Shown here: positions 8,427 to 15,751 of the stretch, piece after piece | How the letters are laid out: the number at the start of each line of letters is the position of its first letter | Position numbering within the stretch: the first letter of the stretch is position 1 | NCBI GenBank assembly: GCA_934646185.1 | Contig: CAKUEH010000029.1 | Coordinates: 1 to 30,633, forward strand | From: an uncultured Oscillospiraceae bacterium | GTDB lineage: Bacteria > Bacillota > Clostridia > Oscillospirales > Oscillospiraceae | Direction: 5' to 3' | DNA: 30,633 nt | Notes under the pieces: generated by a model | What the model was told of the DNA's origin: nothing | What the model saw: only the letters and a program-made list of their open reading frames with translations | Database searches by the model: none | Made by a program: the position numbers and the translations under genes

Positions 8427-9836
8427 TTAGAACCGGAAATACAGGAACGCGTTATAGGTCGAGCCGACCAGCGCGATTGTGGACAGCACGAGCAGCGCCG
8501 CGTCGAACACGAACGTGACGGCGGCATAGGCGATCTGTCCGCTCCTCTTCCCGCCCTGCGCGCACACGCCGCCGAAGAGATTGCCGAGGTTGCGCGGGAT
8601 GGACGTTGCGCCGATGGCGCACAGGATCAGCAGCGGCAGATTGTTTGTCAGCTGAATGCCGGCCTGCGCGTTGGAAAAGCCCGCGCCGTACAGCCCGAAC
8701 ATCACGCCGAAGTTCTGCACGAGCCGCGTCAGATCGGTGTAATAGAAGATATTCCAGCCGAAAATGATCAGCAGCATCGTCCCCAGCCTGCGCAGGAACC
8801 ACGGCACGCGCCGCATCGATTTTTCTCCCACCTGCTTTTCAATCGCGAGGATCACGAAGAAATACAGGCCCCAGAGAACAAAATTCCAGCTTGCGCCGTG
8901 CCACATGCCGGTCAGCGCCCAGACGATCGCCATGTTGAGCAGCCGGTGCTTTTTCTTGCCTCCCAGCGGGATATAGACATAATCGCGGAAGAAGGAGGAA
9001 AGCGAAATGTGCCAGCGCCGCCAGAAATCGGTGATGGATCTCGCGGTATACGGCAGGCGGAAGTTTTCCATGTATTTGAAGCCGAAGATGCGGCCCATGC
9101 CGATGGCCATATCGGAATAGCCGGAGAAATCGAAGTAAATTTCAAACGTGTACAGCAGGATCCCGAGCCAGGCGGCGACGGTCGTATTGGAAGCCAGGCT
9201 GCCGTCCAGGATCTGCGAGGCGACCTTGCCCGCCGCGTCGGCCAGCAGCACCTTTTTTGCAAGGCCCACGCAGAAGCGCGTCGCGCCGTAGAAGGCTTCG
9301 GAGGCGTCGAAGTGCCGGTCGTCAATCTGCGCGGCGACGTCCGAATAGCGGACGATGGGCCCGGCAATCAGCTGCGGGAAGAGCGAAATATAGAGCAGGA
9401 GCTTTCCAAACGAGCGCTGCGCCGGAACGTCCCCGCGCCAGACGTCGACCGTATAGGAAAGCGCCTGGAAGGTATAGAAGGAAATGCCGATGGGCAGTGC
9501 GATCTGCGGGACGGGCAGCGAGAGCCGGAAGAGCGCGTTCAGGTTTTCCACAAAAAAGCCCGCGTATTTGAATACCGCCAGACAGCCGAGATCCAGCACG
9601 AGCGCGAGGATCAGGAACAGCTTCCTCCGCCTGCGCTCGATCAGCAGGCCGAAGCCCCAGTTGACCGCGACGGAGGCAAGCATCAGAAACAGATAGACCG
9701 GCTCGCCCCAGGCATAGAAGAGCAGGCTGAACAAAACCAGCACAACGTTTTTCGCCCGGATGCTCTGGCAGAGGAAATAAAAAACGAGGCAGACCGGCAG
9801 GAACAGATACAGAAAGATGAGGTTGGAAAAGACCAT
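8427..9836 (-). CDS. MBOAT family O-acyltransferase (AlgI/DltB-like)
   Basis: A polytopic membrane protein of 469 residues, predicted to take acyl groups from a cytoplasmic donor across the membrane. The chosen start (9836) gives MVFSNLIFLYLFLP, the usual N-terminus of AlgI-type proteins, with GGAG about 10 bases upstream; the frame extends 26 codons further without a better site. The conserved MBOAT histidine is His313 in GMWHGASWNF. FSGYSDMAIGMGRIFGF and TDFWRRWHISLS are also typical of the AlgI branch. It leads an operon with the DHHW protein and an aldo/keto reductase. It could equally be a DltB homologue, but the DHHW partner and lack of dltA/C/D nearby favour polysaccharide O-acetylation. 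Confidence 0.9.
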   Translation of the reverse strand: MVFSNLIFLYLFLPVCLVFYFLCQSIRAKNVVLVLFSLLFYAWGEPVYLFLMLASVAVNWGFGLLIERRRRKLFLILALVLDLGCLAVFKYAGFFVENLNALFRLSLPVPQIALPIGISFYTFQALSYTVDVWRGDVPAQRSFGKLLLYISLFPQLIAGPIVRYSDVAAQIDDRHFDASEAFYGATRFCVGLAKKVLLADAAGKVASQILDGSLASNTTVAAWLGILLYTFEIYFDFSGYSDMAIGMGRIFGFKYMENFRLPYTARSITDFWRRWHISLSSFFRDYVYIPLGGKKKHRLLNMAIVWALTGMWHGASWNFVLWGLYFFVILAIEKQVGEKSMRRVPWFLRRLGTMLLIIFGWNIFYYTDLTRLVQNFGVMFGLYGAGFSNAQAGIQLTNNLPLLILCAIGATSIPRNLGNLFGGVCAQGGKRSGQIAYAAVTFVFDAALLVLSTIALVGSTYNAFLYFRF

Positions 9837-9967
9837 GGCACAAACGCTCCAGCTTCGACATTGATTTACATAATTCGACTTCTTTAATTTATCAGATAGC
9901 GCCGCAATTTTCAAGTGGAATCGACCGCTTTGCGGAACTTTTTCTTCCAGCTCACGAAAAGCTCCGC

Positions 9968-9996
9968 TTGCTTTCCCACATTTTCCGTGTTATACT
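9968..9996 (+). promoter_or_regulatory. Promoter of the deoR-type gene
   Basis: TTGCTT at 9968-9973 and TATACT at 9991-9996 are separated by exactly 17 bases. Transcription would start near 10003, so a longer frame that begins at 9968 cannot be the real gene start. Confidence 0.75.
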
Positions 9997-10015
9997 GATG
10001 TTGTTTTATGTGGGA
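9974..10015. promoter_or_regulatory. Inverted repeat bracketing the deoR promoter -10 (possible operator)
   Basis: TCCCACAT (9974-9981) is the perfect reverse complement of ATGTGGGA (10008-10015), with 26 bases between them that include the -10 box. Half-sites 34 bp apart, three helical turns, are compatible with binding by an oligomeric DeoR-type repressor. Autoregulation is an inference. Confidence 0.4.
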
Positions 10016-10045
10016 TTACCACAGGAAAGAAGAGGGATTCAGGGA

Positions 10046-10816
10046 ATGCTTGCCATCGAGAGAAAAAATGAGATCCTCGACAAGCTCCGCGCCGAGCAGC
10101 GTGTGCTCGTCAGCGACCTTGCCGCGTATTATCACGTCACGGAGGAAACGATCCGCCGCGATCTGGACAAGCTGGAAAAGGAGGGCTACGCCACCAAGAC
10201 TTACGGCGGCGCGATCCTCGGCAACAGCACCAAGACAGACCTGTCCTATACCATCCGGAACAAGACGAACGTCGAGGCGAAAAACCAGATCGCCGCCATT
10301 GCCAGCCGCCTCATCGAGGACGGCGACCATCTGATGCTTGACGACAGCTCAACATCCTTATATCTGGCGAAAAAGCTCAAGGAAAAGAAAAACCTGACCG
10401 TCATTACAAACTCGGTCGAGCTGGTCGTGGAGCTGAACGGCGTGGAAGGCTGGACGATCATTCTGACCGGCGGGCGGCTCAAGCCGGAATCGCTGGCGCT
10501 CGTGGGCGACCAGACACAGCAGATGCTCCGGCATTACCACGTCGATAAGGCCGTGATGAGCTGCAAGGGTCTCGATCTGGAGGCCGGGGTCACAGACTCG
10601 TCCGAGTTCCATTCGCAGACGAAGCAGTCCATGCTGCACTGCGCGAAAAAGCGGATCCTGATCCTCGACAGCAGCAAGTTTGATAAGGTCTCGTTCATCG
10701 ACATCGCCCCGCTGGACGCATTCGACACCGTCGTGACCAACGCCGCCCCCAGCCGGTTCTGGCTCGACTGCTTTGCCGAGCACAACGTCGAGTGCCTGTA
10801 TCCAGGCGCAAAATAA
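10046..10816 (+). CDS. DeoR/GlpR-family transcriptional regulator (256 aa)
   Basis: The N-terminal DeoR helix-turn-helix covers about residues 4-58. It starts MLAIERKNEILDKL and holds VSDLAAYYHVTEETIRRDL, the signature. The rest is the DeoR sensor domain, related to sugar-phosphate isomerases, which normally binds a phosphorylated sugar. The start at 10046 has AGAGGG about 9 bases upstream and gives the usual family length. The gene is monocistronic, between its own promoter (9968-9996) and a strong terminator (10824-10859). No sugar kinase or transporter is adjacent, so its effector and targets are unknown. The divergent O-acetylation operon is one candidate target. Confidence 0.9.
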   Translation: MLAIERKNEILDKLRAEQRVLVSDLAAYYHVTEETIRRDLDKLEKEGYATKTYGGAILGNSTKTDLSYTIRNKTNVEAKNQIAAIASRLIEDGDHLMLDDSSTSLYLAKKLKEKKNLTVITNSVELVVELNGVEGWTIILTGGRLKPESLALVGDQTQQMLRHYHVDKAVMSCKGLDLEAGVTDSSEFHSQTKQSMLHCAKKRILILDSSKFDKVSFIDIAPLDAFDTVVTNAAPSRFWLDCFAEHNVECLYPGAK

Positions 10817-10823
10817 AAATCAG

Positions 10824-10859
10824 CGCGGCCGCCCAAATCGGGCGGCCGCGTTTGTTGTT
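10824..10859 (+). terminator. Intrinsic terminator after deoR
   Basis: A perfect 11-bp GC stem (10824-10834 with 10840-10850), a 5-base loop, then TTTGTTGTT. Confidence 0.9.
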
Positions 10860-10869
10860 CCGCTCCCCT

Positions 10870-11288
10870 AAAAAGCCTCCCCTTGCCACGCCCTGCGTGG
10901 TAAGGGGAGGCGGCTCGGCGGAACGCCGAGTCGGAGAGGTTCTGCGGGCAGTACGAATTCGCCGAAGATTCCCATAAAAACCGATGTAGTCTGCGGGCGG
11001 ACAGAGTCGTCCGCCCCTACAGAGCGCAGTGCATCGAAATCTTTTTTGTAGGGGCCGACGACTCTGTCGGCCCGATAAATGTTACGAATCCGCCGTAGAT
11101 TTCCGTAAAAACGGTGCAATCTGCGCGGGCCGATGTGTACCGGCAAGCGGCAGACCCACATCCGTAACGCTCCTTCGTCGCGAACGGCTGTGACCGGCAT
11201 CGGCCCCTACAATGCAATGTGGAAGCGTATGCGGATTCGCCGAGAGCCTTTCCATTTTTGCAGCTGCATGCTGCGTCCTCTCAGGTGC
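10870..11288. repeat. Composite copy of the dispersed palindromic repeat
   Basis: It starts with a CCTCCCCTT...AAGGGGAGG hairpin and a GGCTCGGC...GCCGAG hairpin, then GAATTCGCCGAAG. Two central modules follow: GGGCGGAC/GTCCGCCC and GGGGCCGAC/GTCGGCCC. A complete type B copy (11086-11288) ends in CCTCTCAGGTGCG. The whole stretch 10860-11290 lies between the convergent deoR and asnB genes and has no supported gene. Spurious frames on both strands are only repeat translation. Confidence 0.8.
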
Positions 11289-11290
11289 GT

Positions 11291-12874
11291 TTATACGCCG
11301 CTGGCGCCGTAGTTGGACAGGACGCGGGCGGAGGGGTCTTTGACGTCGCAGCCCTTCCAGGTCTTGTTCGGCATCCAGAAATCCTTGACCATGTCCGCCT
11401 GACCGGGATAGTATTTCTCGAAGATCTCGCGGTACAGGAGGCTTTCCTTGGTAAACGGCTTCGCGAATCCGTACTTTTTGCAGCCCCTGGCAAACGCCTC
11501 GTCGGAATAGAGGCTTTCGGCGTATTCCTTCAGATCGTCGACCATGGAGTGGCCGACGGCGTCGGAGAAGGCCGCCTTCTGCCGCCACAGGATATCGTCG
11601 GGCAGGATGTGATCGTCCGCGAACGCCTTGCGCAGCAGATACTTGCCCATGTCGTAGGTGTTCAGCTTCAGCTCCGGACGGATGGACATGACGTACTTTA
11701 CAAAGTCCAGATCGCCGAACGGAACTCTGGCTTCGAGCGAGTTGACGGAAATGCAGCGGTCAGCGCGCAGCACGTCGTACATGTAAAGCTCGTCCACGCG
11801 CTTTTTTGCCTCCTGCTGGAACGCCTCGGCGCTGGGGGCGAAGTCGGTGTATTTATAGCCGAACAGCTCGTCGGAAATTTCACCGGTCATGAGGACGCGC
11901 ACGTCCGTCTGCTCGTGGATGGCCTTGCAGCACAGGTACATGCCCATGCTGGCGCGGATGGTCGTGATGTCATACGTACCAAGCAGCGCGATGACCTCTT
12001 CGAGAGAATCGAGCACCTGCTGGCGCGTCATGGTGACCTCGGTGTGCTCCGCGCCGATGAAATCGGCGGTCTCCTTCGCGTATTTGAGATCGATGGGATC
12101 CAGATCCATGCCGATGGCAAACGTGCGGATCTTCTTGCCGAGCAGCTTTGCCGAGATCGCGCATACGAGGCTGGAATCGAGGCCGCCGGAGAGCAGGAAG
12201 CCAAGCGGCGCATCCGCGTCGAGCCGCTTTTCCACGGCGGAGATCAGCTTTTCGCGGATCTTTTTCGTGACGGTATCGAGATCATCGTCCGAATACTTCG
12301 CGACGGTGGTCAGATCGGCATAGCGGACAAATTTTCCGTCCTTATAATAGTGTCCCGGCGGGAACGGGAAGACGTGCGCGCAGAGGCCCACAAGGTTTTT
12401 CGCTTCGCTGGCGAAGATGATGGAGCCGTCGGCGAGATAGCCGTAAAACAGCGGCCGGATGCCGATGGGGTCGCGCGCGGCGACGAGAGAATCGGACGCG
12501 GAATCATAGATGATCATGGCAAATTCCGCGTCGAGCCCGGCGAACATGTCGACGCCGTATTCCTGCCACAGCGGGAGGATGATCTCGCAGTCGGAATCGG
12601 ACGCGAAGACATAGCCCTTCGCCTCGAGCGCCTTTTTGACCGGGCGGAAGCCATAAAGCTCGCCGTTGCACACGGCCAGATCGCCGCCGCGGCGGAACGG
12701 CTGCATGCCTTCCGGATGCAGGCCCATGATGGCAAGCCTGTGGAAGCCCAGCATGCCGCTGCCGGCGGGTTCGAGCCGGGTATCGTCCGGGCCGCGGGAC
12801 TTCGTTTTTTCAAAATACGGGAGAACCTGTTCCTTTTTGAGACTGGGGGACGTAAAACCAAGAATTGCACACAT
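11291..12874 (-). CDS. asnB: Asparagine synthase (glutamine-hydrolysing), class B
   Basis: It makes asparagine from aspartate, ATP and glutamine. After Met removal Cys2 (MCAILGF) becomes the N-terminal nucleophile of the glutaminase domain (about residues 2-190). The synthetase domain carries the PP-loop SGGLDSS at 229-235. The 527-residue length is usual for the bacterial class B enzyme. The start at 12874 is set by GGAGGTG, which sits inside the 3' arm of the leader terminator, with a TTTTTT run directly before the ATG. Longer readings upstream would translate the T-box and are rejected. Expression should rise when uncharged tRNA-Asn accumulates. It is a single-gene unit, convergent with deoR. 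Confidence 0.95.
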   Translation of the reverse strand: MCAILGFTSPSLKKEQVLPYFEKTKSRGPDDTRLEPAGSGMLGFHRLAIMGLHPEGMQPFRRGGDLAVCNGELYGFRPVKKALEAKGYVFASDSDCEIILPLWQEYGVDMFAGLDAEFAMIIYDSASDSLVAARDPIGIRPLFYGYLADGSIIFASEAKNLVGLCAHVFPFPPGHYYKDGKFVRYADLTTVAKYSDDDLDTVTKKIREKLISAVEKRLDADAPLGFLLSGGLDSSLVCAISAKLLGKKIRTFAIGMDLDPIDLKYAKETADFIGAEHTEVTMTRQQVLDSLEEVIALLGTYDITTIRASMGMYLCCKAIHEQTDVRVLMTGEISDELFGYKYTDFAPSAEAFQQEAKKRVDELYMYDVLRADRCISVNSLEARVPFGDLDFVKYVMSIRPELKLNTYDMGKYLLRKAFADDHILPDDILWRQKAAFSDAVGHSMVDDLKEYAESLYSDEAFARGCKKYGFAKPFTKESLLYREIFEKYYPGQADMVKDFWMPNKTWKGCDVKDPSARVLSNYGASGV

Positions 12875-13200
12875 AAAAAAGCACCTCCGGATGTTTTGCG
12901 CAGCATTGCCTAAAATCAAATTTTAGGACGAATTGCTGCCGATCCGCGGTGCCACCTAACTTACTGGTTCTTCCAGTCTCTTTTCCGGAGCTCTGACAAG
13001 CCCCTGCGCTTTAACGCCGCGCTGCGCGTCTTCCCTACTGCGGAGACTCCCGGTTCAGGTCGCTGCTAAGAAGTGTTCGTTCACGAAGGCGTCGGCGTCG
13101 GGATCCCAGCATCCCCGGCTCTCTGCGGCCATGTCCCGCGTTACTTTTCTTCCTCACTGCATTTCGCGATATTCTTTTATTGGGTGAAGCTTTAAATGAT
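12875..13200 (-). promoter_or_regulatory. T-box leader, Asn specifier, controlling asnB
   Basis: The T-box core AGGTGGCACCGCGG is at 12957-12944. Stem I can be drawn: AGGAAG pairs with CTTCTT, and the internal loop has AGTA opposite GAACGAACA. That places the specifier AAC (Asn) at 13077-13075 followed by A, as the family requires, and it fits the downstream gene. A CAGAGAGCC segment matches the conserved distal stem I motif. The terminator form pairs GCACC and CGGAT (12952-12942) with ATCCG and GGTGC (12892-12881), encloses two further helices, and ends in TTTTTT (12880-12875). The antiterminator would use the T-box instead. It accounts for the gene-free stretch 12875-13272. Confidence 0.92.
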
Positions 13201-13206
13201 AACAAG

Positions 13207-13235
13207 ATTCTACACCCGCCGGGCCGATCCGTCAA
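13207..13235 (-). promoter_or_regulatory. Promoter of the asnB T-box transcript
   Basis: TTGACG (13235-13230) and TAGAAT (13212-13207) are 17 bases apart on the minus strand. The start point would be near 13200, right at the 5' end of the leader. Confidence 0.85.
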
Positions 13236-13272
13236 GCGTGCAGATGTTACAAAATACGCGCGCGGGAAAAAT

Positions 13273-14325
13273 CTATTTTTGTCTGTTCTGAATTTCCGCG
13301 ATGCGCGCGGCAAATTCCGTGATGCGCGCGTCGATCCCCTTCGCCGTCCGGACGGAGCCGGGGTCGTGGGCCGTCTGCATGAGGCAGAATTTCGGCGGCA
13401 GGACAGCCGTTTTATTGAGGCACATCGCGCCCAGCAGCTGCCGCGCGACGATATCGCTGCCGGAATAGCCGGAGACGACGATGCCGTACAGATATTTCCG
13501 ATACAGATCCTGTTTGACGAGCAGATTCGTCAGGCGGTTGAACAGCGCCATGATATTGGCGCTCACGGCGTCGTTATAGTTCGGGCACAGGAACAGCATC
13601 GCGTCGCAGGCGCTGATGGCGGGCAGGATCTCGTCGGAGATGCTTCCGCCGTAGAAGCAGCGGCTCTGCGCGGCAAAGTGCAGGCAGGCCTCATACGAGC
13701 AGCCGCGGCAGTCATGGATGGAGCCGTTCTGCAGGGAGATGGTCTTCGTCTCAAACGCGTCCGGCAGGCGGGCGAGCACCTGCTCGCCGAGCCAGACGGT
13801 ATTCGAGCGCTTGTTGTCCGACGCATGGAGCATGAGCAGCTTCGGCCGGGCAAAGCGCGGCAGCGCAAAGCGCGCGAGCCGTCCGGCCAGCTGCTCCATC
13901 TGGTGCGCGTAGGTCTGCTCCCAGCTCAGATGCAGGAGGCCCGCCTGAATGTGCTGGTTATACAAAGAGCCGGTCCCCTCGACGAGGGGCTTTCCGGGAA
14001 AGGCGCAGCCGGCAAGATTTGCCGCAAAGATCAGCTCGCGCGCGGCCTGCTTCGTATAGAGCTCCCCCGCGCCGTCGATGATCACGCCGCCAAGGCAGCC
14101 GGACAGGCAGTTCGGCTGCCTCCGGAGCGTCCGCAGCAGCCCGTAAAACGTCTCGTCCGGGCCATATTCGTCGATCGCGGCGGCGAAAAGCAGACGGCGG
14201 CCCGCCGCCGAAGCGATCTGCTCCGGCGGAAGCTCCCGCACGGGAAGTCCCTTAAGCGCCTGCGGCAGCAGACGCTCCAGCCGCGCGCCGCGGCCGATGC
14301 ACACCAACGCCAGTTCCTGTTCCAT
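13273..14325 (-). CDS. Flavodoxin-like NAD(P)H-dependent FMN reductase family protein (350 aa)
   Basis: The C-terminal half (about 162-345) is a flavodoxin-like FMN-reductase domain. It has LLMLHASDNKRSNT at the phosphate-binding strand and loop, a Cys cluster CRGCSYEAC near 206-214, and CPNYNDAVSANIMALFNRL before the flavin-facing helix. The N-terminal 150 residues look like a separate domain with a Cys pair near 73-77; I do not recognise it. The start at 14325 lies two bases from the stop of the dehydrogenase-like gene, so the pair is translationally coupled. GGAGG is about 15 bases upstream, inside that gene. The electron donor and acceptor are unknown. Only about 40 bases separate its stop from the asnB promoter, with no obvious terminator. 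Confidence 0.8.
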   Translation of the reverse strand: MEQELALVCIGRGARLERLLPQALKGLPVRELPPEQIASAAGRRLLFAAAIDEYGPDETFYGLLRTLRRQPNCLSGCLGGVIIDGAGELYTKQAARELIFAANLAGCAFPGKPLVEGTGSLYNQHIQAGLLHLSWEQTYAHQMEQLAGRLARFALPRFARPKLLMLHASDNKRSNTVWLGEQVLARLPDAFETKTISLQNGSIHDCRGCSYEACLHFAAQSRCFYGGSISDEILPAISACDAMLFLCPNYNDAVSANIMALFNRLTNLLVKQDLYRKYLYGIVVSGYSGSDIVARQLLGAMCLNKTAVLPPKFCLMQTAHDPGSVRTAKGIDARITEFAARIAEIQNRQK

Positions 14326-14326
14326 G

Positions 14327-15550
14327 TCAGTATTCAAACGCCTCCAATGCGGCATGCGTCCTTTGTAATTCTTCCAGCAGCGCGGGCTCGATCGGTTCGC
14401 GCACCAGCTCGGTGCCGAACGGCGTCATGCGGCTGCGGCAGCCGAAATAGGCGCCGCCCAGCGGCACCGCGCCAAAGTGCTCCTGTCCGCGCATGAGCCG
14501 GAGAATGCTCACCGCGGCGGAGGACAGCGCGGGGGCCAGATACGGCTTGAAGCCGAGCTCACGCACGCGCAGATTCGCCGTGCGGGTCTTTTCGGTCAAG
14601 TCTGCGGAGAGGGCCGCGTCATAATCCGCGCTGCAGCTGTTCGTGCAGACAAGGCCCTGTCCATGCGGGCCGTAGACGCGCAGCTTCTTTTCATCCAGTC
14701 CCAGCTGCCGTGCATAATACGCGCAGCGCGCGGCCATCACGCCGAGGCCGAAGCCCTGTATCTGCTCGGGAAGCAGACCGGCAAAGTCAAATTCTCCCGC
14801 CGCATTCTGATTGCTTTGCAAAAAGGCGGAGCGCGACAGATGGTCGACCGGGTCGGAGATCTGGCAGAACAGGCCGGTGAAGCCCGCGCTGCGCGCCATG
14901 CGGGCATACGCGCCCACCATGGCCCGGTTGGCCTCGTACTGCGCCATGCGCACGTCCTGCACGGTCGTATCCAGTCCCGGCACGCCGCGCGAGGCCGTAA
15001 ACGCGAACAGGTCGCACTGAAACAGGCCTTTTTCCGCACAGATCACGACCTCCGGCAGCGCATCGCCGTCCGGTGAAAGCACCTGGTTCAGCTCCAGCTC
15101 ATACCGGGCGCACTGGGACTGATTCGGGTCAAAGATCTGGATTTTCGAAAACTCGCGTCCCAGCAGCTTCAGCGCCAGCAGCGCCGTGCCGCCCACGTCG
15201 CCGAGACCGACGAGCGTGAGGACAAGACCGGTTTTTTTCGGCCTCTGCCACGCCTCCAGCACGGAAAACGCATTCTGAAAGCGGACGTTCAGGACGCCCG
15301 CGCCGTGCGCGCGCACAAACCCGGCCAGCTCGCCGGAGGCCGGCTCGGCCGGCGTCAGGCAGCGGACGGTCTCCGGCTCTGAAAGCTCGGCCAGATCATG
15401 GATGTGGAACAGTCCGCGCGATCGCAGCGCCTCGCGCCGCACGAGAAACACCAGCGGCGCAAACACCGTCTCACACGGCTGCGCGTCCGGCGGGAAGCGC
15501 GCCTCGTCCTCCGCGCAGAGGCAGAACGAACGCCATTGCTTCAGGATCAT
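14327..15550 (-). CDS. Lactate/malate dehydrogenase-like NAD-binding protein (407 aa)
   Basis: A Rossmann nucleotide site, VGLGDVGG (114-121), follows an unusual N-terminal extension of about 105 residues not found in ordinary LDH/MDH. Further on, SDPVDHLS replaces the family's NPVD, and VYGPHGQGL carries a His where LDH/MDH have the catalytic GxHG histidine. The fold is therefore LDH/MDH-like, but the substrate-specificity residues cannot be read with confidence. The start at 15550 is chosen for its TTGGAGT site 8 bases upstream; an ATG at 15568 has a poorer site. It is coupled to the flavodoxin-like reductase, which suggests a joint redox step. An uncharacterised paralogue is more likely than a housekeeping LDH. 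Confidence 0.7.
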   Translation of the reverse strand: MILKQWRSFCLCAEDEARFPPDAQPCETVFAPLVFLVRREALRSRGLFHIHDLAELSEPETVRCLTPAEPASGELAGFVRAHGAGVLNVRFQNAFSVLEAWQRPKKTGLVLTLVGLGDVGGTALLALKLLGREFSKIQIFDPNQSQCARYELELNQVLSPDGDALPEVVICAEKGLFQCDLFAFTASRGVPGLDTTVQDVRMAQYEANRAMVGAYARMARSAGFTGLFCQISDPVDHLSRSAFLQSNQNAAGEFDFAGLLPEQIQGFGLGVMAARCAYYARQLGLDEKKLRVYGPHGQGLVCTNSCSADYDAALSADLTEKTRTANLRVRELGFKPYLAPALSSAAVSILRLMRGQEHFGAVPLGGAYFGCRSRMTPFGTELVREPIEPALLEELQRTHAALEAFEY

Positions 15551-15610
15551 AAAATCGACTCCAATCATGAGATGTTTTCCGGCGGATGTGCATGTACCTA
15601 CCCGCTTGAT

Positions 15611-15730
15611 CGTAGGGGCGGATGACGCTTGTCCGCCCGGAGGGATGTGCTGATTTTACGGAAATTCACGGCGAATACGTATGCACCGCCACGCTTCGCT
15701 GCATGGGCCGATGCGTCGGCTCCTGCAAAC
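15611..15730. repeat. Partial copy of the dispersed repeat (central module)
   Basis: CGTAGGGGCGGATGAC...GTCCGCCC is the central module found at 24853-24882, followed by GGCGAATACG and GGGCCGATGCG segments of type B. The copy fills most of the gap between the acetate kinase stop and the dehydrogenase-like start. Confidence 0.55.
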
Positions 15731-15751
15731 CGCCCGCGGGCATGCGGCGGA

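Noticed and set aside
9887..9914. Minus-strand promoter for the O-acetylation operon (TTGAAA with ATAAAT or GATAAA)
   Set aside because: Spacing of 15-16 bases and weak -10 matches make it too uncertain to annotate as a feature.
11219..12913. 564-residue open frame on the plus strand opposite asnB
   Set aside because: It is the complement of the well-supported asnB gene and reads through a repeat and into the T-box leader; no recognisable motif.
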